Assembly (NCBI RefSeq): GCF_042242105.1
Contig: NC_092034.1
Span: 4,179,644-4,243,643 of the forward strand
Length of the DNA: 64,000 nucleotides
Direction of reading: 5' to 3'
From: Pempheris klunzingeri
Taxonomy: Eukaryota; Chordata; Actinopteri; Acropomatiformes; Pempheridae
In this document: positions 36,847 to 46,309 of the stretch, piece by piece
Layout of the letters: the number at the start of each line of letters is the position of its first letter
How positions within the stretch are numbered: the stretch's first letter is position 1
Translations under genes and position numbers: made by a program
Notes under the pieces: generated by a model
The model's input: only the letters and a program-made list of their open reading frames with translations
Told to the model about the DNA's origin: nothing
Database searches by the model: none

Positions 36847-37587
36847 ACGGATTGTTGTCCTCTCTCTCCTCCAGTTGCATTGAACTGACGTGATCGCTGT
36901 TCGCCAAGGTAAACTTGTGCACGTCAGCTTGTAGCATCTGAAGATGAAGGAAATGCTGTTAATTACCTCGCAGCAACATTCTTTACATCAAGTCCATTTA
37001 AAGTGATTTTTGAAGATGTATTTTTCTTATTACAGCAGAGATCAGGAAAGTGTTGCCCATATTTCACATATTATTGTAGTCGTATCTTAGTCCTTGGTTG
37101 TCAATGGCACCTCGTAGTCTTGATCTCACTGCAATACATTTTCCTGTTGCCAGGTAACAGAGAATTTTTGCTTTTTTGCGAGCAAAAAAAACTTTTCAAT
37201 TATGGTTGAAATATGAATGAAGATATATTTATCCTCCCTGTACGGTTCATTTCATTTCATCTCTTCTCTCTCTGTCTCTGCCTCAGCTTGTTTTGGCCCT
37301 TATGGTACCAAAGCGACAGCATCATGGTAATCAAGAAGCCAATTCAATCAGTTAGCACAGGCACTCTTCAGTCCTCTTCACTCACTCAGCTTGATTATGA
37401 TTTACAACACTTGAGAGTTATTTTCTTTGCATTGTGCCTCATCCTTTTTAATCACTTGCCCTTGACTGGACTATAAGATTGCATATATCTTTATGGTGTT
37501 ATGTAGAGCCAGAATACTAAACTAGCCTCTAATAATGCCATTCTTCATGAGCTGAGTGTAAGTAAATAGTTACAGTATGATTTTGAA
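36847..37587. other. Spacer between tRNA copies 2 and 3
   Basis: Non-coding. It carries the left member (37517-37546) of a direct repeat that brackets copy 3. Open frames of up to 87 codons are unrecognised. Confidence 0.6.
37517..37546. repeat. Direct repeat flanking tRNA copy 3, left
   Basis: 30 bp matching 37692-37721 at 26 positions, including a shared GCCATTCTTC. It suggests that tRNA copy 3 lies in a unit duplicated with a 175-bp offset. Confidence 0.7.
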
Positions 37588-37658
37588 GGCATGGATGGGG
37601 TTTGAACCCATGATCTTTGGTTTACGAGACCAACGCCTTACCACTTGGCCACCATGCC
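37588..37658 (-). tRNA. tRNA-Thr (anticodon CGU), copy 3
   Basis: A 71-nt minus-strand tRNA gene. It differs from copies 2 and 4 by one base in the T loop (TTCAAAC instead of TTCAATC), which still fits the B-box consensus. All stems pair perfectly. No intron and no CCA. The trailer TTCAAAATCATACTGTAAC belongs to the same family as the other copies. No T4 is seen on its strand for roughly 400 nt. A 30-bp direct repeat brackets the gene. Confidence 0.93.
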
Positions 37659-37691
37659 ATATGTAGATTCTCTCAGGGTCGGGCCATGACC

Positions 37692-37721
37692 CTAAAATAG
37701 GCTCTAAAAAAGCCATTCTTC
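37692..37721. repeat. Direct repeat flanking tRNA copy 3, right
   Basis: Partner of 37517-37546, about 87 percent identical by eye. Confidence 0.7.
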
Positions 37722-38259
37722 CAGCAACTTGCACACAGCATCTTAGGGCTAAGGCCTGTAACATAAGTGTACTTTCAGTGTTGTGCAGTAGCCATTGTTT
37801 CATTGCAACAGGTGTGTTTGTTGCAGGAATGAGTCAGTCCAAACACTGATACATGTGGCATTTGTAAATAGTTCATTTGTCCTCTTCTGTGATGTGGCAG
37901 CTTCTGCGATTCTGGCAACTGCCACAGTGGCCAGGCGCCAATGAAGATCACAAGCATATGGAGGCTTATCAGAGGTCATTGGGACGTGCTTTATTACTGA
38001 GGACTTCCTGTGGCCTGAGCATATGGCTCAGTCGAGCTTACGTGATTTGTTGGTTTTGTTTAATTTTCCCATAATGAACAAATAGGTACATGCATCGCAA
38101 ATGGAATGACAATAGAAGAATGACATTGAAGAGTTGGGAGAAGTAGTAGAGTTTTAGCTAATGAAACAGTGGCTGTATATGCAGTGTAGAGTATTTTTCT
38201 GCAGCATTGTGCTCAGTACTCTGCGTTACACATTGGCTGGCAGCACCTTTCTCTCCCGT
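37722..38259. other. Spacer between tRNA copies 3 and 4
   Basis: Non-coding. No open frame of interest, and no further tRNA or tRNA fragment is recognised. Confidence 0.6.
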
Positions 38260-38330
38260 GGCATGGTGGCCAAGTGGTAAGGCGTTGGTCTCGTAAACCA
38301 AAGATCATGGGTTCAATCCCCATCCATGCC
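38260..38330 (+). tRNA. tRNA-Thr (anticodon CGU), copy 4
   Basis: A 71-nt plus-strand tRNA gene, identical in the mature region to copy 2. It is inverted relative to the other three. Acceptor GGCATGG/CCATGCC, anticodon loop CTCGTAA, T loop TTCAATC, with intact A and B boxes. The trailer is TTAAAAATCATATAGCACC. The first T4 comes at about 38456, roughly 125 nt downstream. The 5' flank is unrelated to those of the other copies. The inverted orientation with a retained 3' trailer suggests movement by local rearrangement or retroposition. Confidence 0.94.
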
Positions 38331-38469
38331 TTAAAAATCATATAGCACCTTTGAAACTATATACCTGTATGTGGAGAGATGTGTGATGAAGGTGTCAGCT
38401 TTGGAGAGGATAGTTATTTGAACACCCTGTCTTACTGTTACCGCAAGGAACTGACTTTTGACTTTTCCT

Positions 38470-39345
38470 GTATCGATCTATGGTGCTGAAACATAAACTA
38501 TGACATTCGTATTTCCGTGCAACACTATAGCAATGGAGCCAACACACTTATCCCAACAGGTTTATCACCTTACAATCAACACATTGCTGTGAGTTGAGTT
38601 CTGCTACCCAACCTGAATCCAGGTTTCTCTGTCTTTTCCAACGCACAGTAACTAGTTGGATGAAGGGAAGAAAAGTGTTGCGGAAGCACTGAACATTAGT
38701 AATGGATTGAATATAGCAAATAAATTATAGGTTTGGCTCTCATGTCAAATTTAGATGCTACTGCGTGTTTCATATTATGCTTTCCATGGTGCCAATGTGC
38801 TCCCTGCAGTAACACTCTCCCTGGTGCTGATGTACTCACTGTGGCAGGTATACAGTATTTCTCTGCAGTGCTATAGCACTGTCTGTGGCGCTAACACATT
38901 TATCAAGACAGGTTTACCACCTCACTAAGAACATCTCATCTGAGTTTTTATTTAGCCCTATGTAGACTACTGCCACAGACAAAAAAAAAATCAAGTTTCA
39001 GGCCATTTGTATTCCAAGTATATATGCAGTGTTCAGTTGCAGGAAGAAAAGCAGGGTGTGGCTAACGCATTGCATTAGCCTGATGAGTTAAAAGTCAATA
39101 AATGATCAAATAAAGCAACAAATGTAGCTTCACAGTTTGTCACATTGGGGTCTCAAATATGGCTGTAACAATGGGGTTTAGTCAGGTTGGGTCTTAAAGT
39201 TCGGGACTCAGTCTGAGGCTCTTTCAGAAACAGGATTTTTGCCTCAAGTCGTCGTGTCTTCCTTTATCTTTTGCTGTGACGCTGTCCGTGGTGCTGATGT
39301 ACTCCCTGGTACTGGGGTACTTCTCTGCACTGTTCGGACGTCTTT
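38470..39345. repeat. Degenerate low-copy repeat (minisatellite-like)
   Basis: A loose unit of the form TCCNTGGTGCTGATGTACTC recurs. Examples lie at about 38782 (TCCATGGTGCCAATGTGCTC), 38818 (TCCCTGGTGCTGATGTACTC), 38882 (TCTGTGGCGCTAACACATTT) and 39284 (TCCGTGGTGCTGATGTACTC). A longer segment at about 38508-38600 aligns with 38863-38960 (CACTATAGCA and GCTATAGCACTG, then CACA-TTATC, ACAGGTTTA and CACCT). No open frame results. It may be the remains of a tandem array or of an unknown element next to the tRNA cluster. Confidence 0.55.
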
Positions 39346-41950
39346 ATTTATGAGATGTTGGTAATTAAAGTAAATGAACATTGTTTCAGTATCTGCCAGA
39401 ATTTCCCACTTTGTTGGAGTACAATCATATTTTTTGCTGAATATCTAAGTACAGACAGGATAACAGCAATTATTTGAGACTATTCCAAGAAAAAAACTAT
39501 CCATCTTTACCTCAAATGTATATCCGGCTTGCCGAAGGCTCATTCCCAGTCATTTCAGTGAGGGGAACATGACATTAGCTTACTTCTTCCTGACAGGGCT
39601 GCAAACCAAAGACAGTTGAAATTCTTGGATTTCAAAACATTTCTTGCACTAATCAGTGCTGAGCTATTAATTAGCAGCTCCCATAGCCGCAGCAATCACT
39701 CCTCACGGGCTTCTGATTGCCAAAAATAAAGGTAATCAGTGTATTTGGGCTTTTTGACTTTGGGGGACACAGTTGACAACCCATCACCACACCCCCGCTT
39801 GGTGCATAAACCCAAATTAGCTCTCCTCACACCCTCTGTATTTTTATGCAGAGGGCAGACATGTGTCACTAAACAGATGAAAAATATGTGCAGGTATTCT
39901 GAGTGAACACAGCCCATTATTAATTATCAACATGATCCATTGTCTTGTTTACAAGGTCACCAGTTAATGTGCCCTTCAGCAAAGTACCAAAACTCTGTTA
40001 TGATTAAATATACTACAGCTGTTTGAATGTTAATCAGAGGATATCAGAGTTAAAGCTACTGAAGCTAAAACCGTTAAAGACCCTGTAAGATGTCTTGAGA
40101 GATGCTCACACCTTCATCTTAGTATGTAGTAAACACAAAATAGTAGCTTTCTGTGTAACATGCACATATACCCACATAGTAATTGCTCGCCTCCAGGCTG
40201 TCTGTCAAACACCGTCTGGCTTTATAATGACATGCTAATAAGGCACTAACGACAGAGAAAGGGGCTAACCAGCCTTGCAATTAAAATGTCTGAAAATTCC
40301 TCTCCTCCCCTTCACTCCTGCCTCTCTCCCGCTCCTCCCCAGGGGGGTCCGGGCGTTTTGTCAGCCTTACTTGGTTTAAGTAGTTTTCATAATGGAGGCA
40401 GCCACATCAAGGAAGTGTCAATAAGGAAGTGCGCGCATGAAGGGGAGGAAGTGTGTTGAGTGTGTCTTTATATTTAATCTCCAATAATGTTCCCTTCCAG
40501 GAGTGGAGGGATGTTGACTGAAACTCCCTCGGGGGCTGCCCACACACAAACACCTTCTCCTCCTCCTCAAAGTCTTTTTTTTATGGTAATGTGAGAGGAC
40601 AAGGTCGGAAAAAAAGAATCAAATCAAGCAGAGAGGGAGCGATAGAGGACAAGACAGGAGGGAGAAAGAGAAGAGACGGTCCTGTTCAAGTGGGATAAGG
40701 GGGTTTAGCATCTGCCTGCCATTTACATAAATTATTGAACACATCTCCCCTGTTGACTGTCGAATCGATAGGAACAGCGACTTACCCACTCAACACCCCT
40801 GTTAGATATGAACACGCAGCCCTCGTTTGTGTGTGTGTGTGTGTGAATGGAAAAGGAAAAGGAACTTTCAGCATAAGTTGTTGTCTTACTGGCTTATATC
40901 ATCACTGGCATTGAATTAAACTTTGATACAGACCAAAACAGGCCAAGGCCACAACCACGAGGACATGTTTGTCTCGCCTGCTGTTTTGCTTTTGTCCTCA
41001 CAGAAACCTGCGATGTCTGTATAAGGCAACATCACGAGTGTGTTTGTGTCATTCAGAGGACTCTCCTGGAAAGCCAACACATGCACAGAGAGGAAGACAC
41101 AATGCCTTGTAGAGTCATTCCCTCTGAGCTCTGGGCGCTGCGGTTTTTTCCGTGGCAGCTTTATTGTCACGTCTTTAAGGGACTAAAACTAAAATCGTGC
41201 AGGTTTTTGTTTTCTTGAGCCTTGGCTTTAAATCGCTCAGCCAAGGAAAACAGGCAAAGCTGTCAGGAGATTAACAGCCATAACAGCTCTTAATCTGCCT
41301 TGCTGACATAGTTGTTAGGGCGGAATCACTTTTATGAGCATAATGCACTTTCAGTGTTCCCAAGAATTTTATTTGTGTAAAGTTTATATCTTTATAGTTT
41401 TCAAATCAAGCTGAAGAAAAACTCGACAGAGAAATATTTCCAGTTTAACACCCCTACACAGGATTGTAACTTTTCCTGCAACCTTGAAAAAATGGTCTGT
41501 ACACCTGCAGCCATTCATTGTCTTGACATAAAAAAAACTCAAATGCTTCCACAGTAAGTTCGACGGGTCACAGCAAGTGTTCTTTACTACAATTTGGAAT
41601 CTAAATATTTTACCGTTTGGTGGATTTATTTATCTCTAATATCCATGACAGGGACGATGTCTTCATCTATTAGTTAGTGTGTTACTCAGTTATTGAGTGA
41701 CTTTGGTGTTTTAAAGGTTTAGTTCAGATAAAAAAGACAATATTATATATAATAAGTTATATTAATAACATAACCTAACTGATCAGTGAACAGTAGACCA
41801 GCCACTCCTGTCTTCTGCAAGTTAAAATTACTGTTTTTTTCAATGGAGTCTGGTGCCTTTTAACCATAAACCACTTTTTTTTTTTTTTTAATTAAAAAAC
41901 AACAGCTATCTATCTACTTCATAGGAAAGCCACAGTAATGTGAGTTGGCA
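39346..41950. other. Non-coding stretch, no gene seen
   Basis: No exon or RNA gene supported. Purine-rich DNA lies at about 40591-40678, a short GT array at about 40829-40844 and a T-run at about 41876-41890. TAATTA-type words at about 39668-39674 lie in a less AT-rich local context. Confidence 0.55.
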
Positions 41951-41980
41951 AAAACATGGACTTTTAATAGTCCATGTTTT
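41951..41980. repeat. Perfect 12-bp inverted repeat (hairpin)
   Basis: Arms AAAACATGGACT and AGTCCATGTTTT are separated by the 6-nt loop TTTAAT. Pairing is perfect. The element is too short and AT-rich to call a microRNA precursor. Confidence 0.8.
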
Positions 41981-42868
41981 GATCAGACAATTGCCCTGAA
42001 TGATGACATTACAACCATTACGGCCCCTCAGCTGCCGGTTCTTGGCTGCAGACAATCTACTGGACGAATTCCAAAAGTAAGAAAGTCATTTCAAACCCAA
42101 AATATGTAAATATGGCACCCAGGTTTAGAAATAAATGTATTTTTAGAGCACGTATGTCTTTGAATATAATTCTTTAATATGATTTGTGGAAAAGATCAAG
42201 ACACCTCCTTAAACACTGTAAGCCTCTCCAAGCCTCACTCCATCTATACTGTGAGATCACTTCATCGACTATATCTGCAGCTGAAGAGCTCAGAGGAGTT
42301 AAGCTCAAGGTTAATATGGCTGGACTGAGTTTGCAGTAGTGTGTTTTCTCCTGGTAACAAAGCTGCACACAACAATCAGGATGTATCTCTTAACGAGAAG
42401 ACGCCTCCTGGGGACCAACAAATAGGGAGTTCCATATGTCACTCGATACTTTAAATGTATATGTTTCTCCCGTCACGTTTGGCAAGTGCTCATTTTTTCC
42501 TTGCAGCCCATGGAGACGGTGGCGCTCTCTTCAGCCACGCTTTGAGGAATGATAACTCTAACAAAGCATCTGGGGAACGCTCCACGCTCCCTCTGCAGTT
42601 GCTTTGTACAGAATGGATTATTTTTCTTTCTTTTCTCTGCGTTTTAGAGACAGTTCTCTCCGTTCTCCTCTTTTTTAGGAACAGAATTAGACAGCAAGGT
42701 CGCAAAGTTATTCATCTTTTGCGCCCCCCCCTCCTCCCCTGTCTCCGCCTCTCCTCCTCTCATCATCATTTCTCTCCCGATCCTCCTTGACGTGACTAGT
42801 GACAGGACCCAACACAATGAAACTTCACACGTCATTGGAGCCATCAAGTGCCACCCACACTGCGTGCA
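41981..42868. other. Non-coding stretch, no gene seen
   Basis: Pyrimidine-rich at about 42721-42790. The 111-codon frame at 42455-42790 has no recognisable domain and runs into this tract, so it is not called. Confidence 0.55.
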
Positions 42869-42893
42869 GTGTGTGTGTGTGTGTGTGTGTGTG
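42869..42893. repeat. (GT)n microsatellite
   Basis: GT array of about 25 bp, followed by GAGTGTGT. Confidence 0.9.
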
Positions 42894-43504
42894 AGTGTGT
42901 ATAACAGTATTAAGGAGGTGGATTGAAGGTGAAGGCTCCAGTATTGTCATGCCCCTCACTGCAGAGACACACTCCTCTCTCTGTCTGTCACCCACTGCCC
43001 TTTAGATAAAAGGAGAGAGAGGGAGAGGAGAGAGTTTTGGCTTCCAAGCAAAGACGTTGCTGGTCTGACTCATCACACTCTGACATGCACATGAAGATAA
43101 GTCAAACCAAAGCCAAGTTTTAAAAAAAAAAAAGAGCAAGTCAACGAGTGTGGAAGCGTAAATCTGAGCTGTGGTCAGTTTTAAACATTTCATCATAAGT
43201 GTGCAGCATCCTTTAAAAAAGTCTCTATTCTTCTAAATTACTGTTCGTCTCTCAAACTTTTATCTTTGTAATGCATCATGTGCAGCACTTTGAAACGTGA
43301 AACATATGAGTAAACTTGTCTTTATGTATGTTCTTCAGCAGCCACTCAGTTGTTTTGCTGATATTTTCCGAACATATTGGAAACAGATTTAAAACAGAGT
43401 AACACAGGCTGCACTGCACTGGCGTTAATGACTGCACGCAGCACACCTCCTCTTTTATTTATAGCTGTATTTTCTGAACGCTGTACATTAGCAGAAGGAC
43501 AGGT
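42894..43504. other. Non-coding stretch, no gene seen
   Basis: A short GA-rich segment lies at about 43011-43034 and an A-run at about 43123-43134. Nothing else is supported. Confidence 0.5.
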
Positions 43505-43625
43505 GCCTGTGGCCCAGAGGAAGAGCAGGTCGTCCATGTTGAAGTGTCCTTGGGAAAGACACTGAACCACAAAACTCTACTTCACTGTGTGAATTATTAG
43601 CTTCTGGTGGGAGGTTGCCATCGTT
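43505..43625 (+). mobile_element. Decayed tRNA-derived SINE fragment
   Basis: It has a tRNA-type head, GTGGCCCAGAGGAAGAGCAG (A-box-like), then GTCGTCCATG. This joins directly to a body with GAAGTGTCCTTGGGAAAGAC, ACTGAACCAC, a GTGTGAAT word and TTCTGGTGGGAGGTTGCCAT. I recognise this order as a common teleost SINE with the B-box segment deleted between GTCGTCC and ATG. I find no clear target-site duplication. It is presumably old. Confidence 0.65.
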
Positions 43626-44875
43626 GTGTGGACCAGGAAGGAAAGTTGCTGCATCTAAGTTTGATATTCACTGAATAAATATTATTTATTCAAGCCTCCT
43701 GTTTTGAGGTTTTGGGTTTGACTGTCACAGCCATAACTTATCCAAGGTTTTCTTGAAAGCCAAAAGCTTGTCATTGCAGTATGATTGAAGAAAGCATCTG
43801 GAACAATGGCTCTAACAAATGACAATGGAAGTCCTCTGAGTGAACAAAGCCTCCGGGCATTGTTCATTGTTTGGGGGAAAAAAAAGTACATGAAGTTTGA
43901 CTGAGTTCCAGAGAGTTTCCACTTGAAGTTTATTTTGATGGAAAGGCCTATATTTGGTCAGGTTTGAGTATTTGTACCTAAAGACTTTCTTTGTTTTCTG
44001 TTTTCGTTCGTGCATTTTAAAAAATGCCGATGTGTCGAGGGCCTGGGTGGTGAAAAGCATCCAATTCTGCCTGAGCAGTTTTAAAAGATGGGGCATGCTC
44101 ATGAGTTCATGTTTGCTGTGTTTGCGCTCTGTCAGTCATTTTGAAGGAGACAGACACAGATGCAGCAGAAACAGATTTACTGTCCTAAAGTATATTCAAC
44201 AGAAACTTTCCTAAAATAACAAAAATCGTTCTTTTTGCGACCTTAATTACATAAATAATACTGTTTTTAAAATGTGTTTCTTGCATTAGCTTATTCTTTT
44301 TTAGTAGAGGGGAGGAGACAGCAGAAGAGACACTGTGTACGCGAGATGTATAAAGAGATTGTTTTAGGCTGTCACGTTAGGCTGCGGTGAGCCTCCACTA
44401 AATCTCCATGATATATGTAAGTCAGCATACTTTTTGACTTCATCAGGCATTCATCCATCACCCTCTTTACACAACGTTTCTTATGTGCCCGTTTAGTCTG
44501 AACAACATGACCCTGTCTTACTGGAGAAACCTGGGAAATGTAAATGTTGATGGATGGGCACAGAGGAGGGCAGATAAGGGGAAGGGAATACAGCTGCTGT
44601 GTGACAGAGAGGAAGACCCTCATCAGCGCTAATGGGTGCCTCACAAAACTGCTCTGTAATGAACGTTTTTATGACTCATTCGTCCCCCTTGTGACTCGTG
44701 CGTGTGTGTGATATCAACATTATGCTGGTCATCACCCCATCCATCTCATCTCTGTTTCTCAATTTGCTCTCTCACTCCGTATGTGAGGGTCACCTCTAGC
44801 TTTGGAGTGTGTGTGAACTCATGTCTGACTCTGTGACACGTCTGGCACGTTTATATTGTGGATATTGAGATTGAT
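43626..44875. other. Non-coding stretch, no gene seen
   Basis: Open frames of up to 96 codons overlap on both strands without recognisable motifs. No simple repeat of note. Confidence 0.55.
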
Positions 44876-44888
44876 GGTCATACGGTAG
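44876..44888. repeat. Target-site duplication of V-SINE B, left copy
   Basis: GGTCATACGGTAG, matched exactly at 45185-45197. Confidence 0.9.
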
Positions 44889-45184
44889 GGCAGCATGGGG
44901 GTGCTGTGGTTAGCACTGTTGCCTCACAGCAAGAAGGTCCCGGGTTCAAAGTCTGCTTAAAGTCTTTCTGTATGGAGTTTGCAGGTTCTCTCTGGGTACT
45001 CCTGCTTCCTCCCACAATCCAAAGACATGCACATTAGGCTAATTGGTAACTCCAAATTGTCCGTAGGTGTGAGTGTGAATGTGAATGTCTGTCTGTATGA
45101 TTGGCTGGCGACCTAAAGTCAGCTGGGATAGGCTCCAGCTCCCTGACGGATAAGCGGTATAGAAAGTGAGATGAGATGAGATGA
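44889..45184 (+). mobile_element. V-SINE retroposon, copy B (plus strand)
   Basis: A 296-bp SINE. The tRNA-related head starts GGCAGCATGGGGGTGCTGTG. It carries A-box-like GTGGTTAGCACTG and B-box-like GGGTTCAAAGTC. A V-SINE core follows, with GGAGTTTGCAGGTTCTC, CTTCCTCCCACAATCC and AAAGACATGCACATTAGG, then TAATTGGTAACTCCAAATTG. The 3' part holds AGCTGGGATAGGCTCCAGC and the LINE-like GGATAAGCGG, ending in a GATGA-type tandem tail. A perfect 13-bp target-site duplication brackets it. The internal GACC-to-AGTC junction suggests a small deletion relative to copy A. Family assignment is from known core words. Confidence 0.9.
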
Positions 45185-45197
45185 GGTCATACGGTAG
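45185..45197. repeat. Target-site duplication of V-SINE B, right copy
   Basis: Exact 13-bp duplicate of 44876-44888, immediately after the SINE tail. Confidence 0.9.
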
Positions 45198-46283
45198 AGT
45201 GGTTATTATTATGTGTGTGTGTGTGTGAGAGAGAGAGACAGACGGCAATTTGTACTGCTCATGTTTGCTGACCACAAATCATTTGCATTCGATAATACTG
45301 TTTGCATGAACTTATCTATGCAAACTCTCTCATAAATTATCTGCTGTGTTTGTGTGCGCGCATGTGGGAGTATTTGGGTGTGAATCTCCGATGCGCAGTC
45401 TGTTTGACGTGGTCAGCATGGTTTCACAGATAATTCTTTTCTCTCTTTTAAAAGTTTATTCAGTTGTAAACAAGATTTACCCAAAATATGTCCTCTGGTC
45501 AAATATGTCTCCTTTATTTTACAGCTATTGAAAGTGGTGATCTTTTAGGGTGGGATGAAATCCATGCAGCGCTTCTTCCCCTCAGGCTGGAAAAAAAATG
45601 TGAATATTATATTGCATTTAGTTTTTGTTTTTTTCTATCGCTCCACTCTGGAGATGATTTTTCAGTCTAATGAATAGAATCAGCACCACAGTAGGTAAGC
45701 TAATTGTGATAAAAAGCTGCACTATGAATCATATTAAACGTACAATATATCCAAATTAAGGGTCTTTCCAGACCAAATTTATTAGAGGGCCCCAGGTGGT
45801 TAGTTAAAGTATAATGTATTCTCCTTTTTGGCCGACTAGTTTAGCTATATCTGCTAATAGGCAGCTTAAATAGCAGCTTGCAGAAGAGCATCATCAACTC
45901 ACTAGACACTAATATATGCTCAACTTTTAAGGTACTCCAAAGAAGTTCTTAAAAGAAATGGAAATTTTAACATTTGTAAGTCTGTGACAACTGGGCGAAA
46001 CTTATCTGCTGACAAAGTTCATGCAATATGACCGAATTTTCCCGAACAGCCACTAAATGGACCTCGAGATAAGATTGTTCTGTTGTTTGTATTGTCATCC
46101 ACATGCTTTAAAGTTGGAATACTAAAGACTGAATACTAAATACTAAAAATGTAGACAAAGTATGGTCATGCTCTCCTGTAAAGTTGGTCAAATGTCACAC
46201 ACGAGCAGGTAACAGCAAAATAAGTCATTATGTTACAAAGGAGCATTTCACCAAGTTAAAAAAAGTCCATTATTGACGTGTCT
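45198..46283. other. Non-coding stretch, no gene seen
   Basis: A short GT-then-GA array lies at about 45212-45237. The rest is AT-rich with no supported gene. Confidence 0.55.
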
Positions 46284-46309
46284 GATTCATTCATTCATTC
46301 ATTCATTCA
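46284..46309. repeat. (ATTC)n microsatellite
   Basis: TTCA tetranucleotide array of about 26 bp. Confidence 0.92.

Noticed and set aside
36450..37803. Minus-strand frames sharing a GGQVVRRWSRKPKIMGS word
   Set aside because: The shared peptide is only the translation of the three tRNA-Thr genes. It is not a protein family.
38470..39345. A CRISPR-like array of repeats
   Set aside because: The units are degenerate and irregularly spaced, and the DNA is vertebrate. CRISPR does not apply.
44889..45000. tRNA-like A and B boxes suggesting another tRNA gene
   Set aside because: No cloverleaf forms, and the boxes belong to the V-SINE head. The same applies on the minus strand of copy A near 8071.
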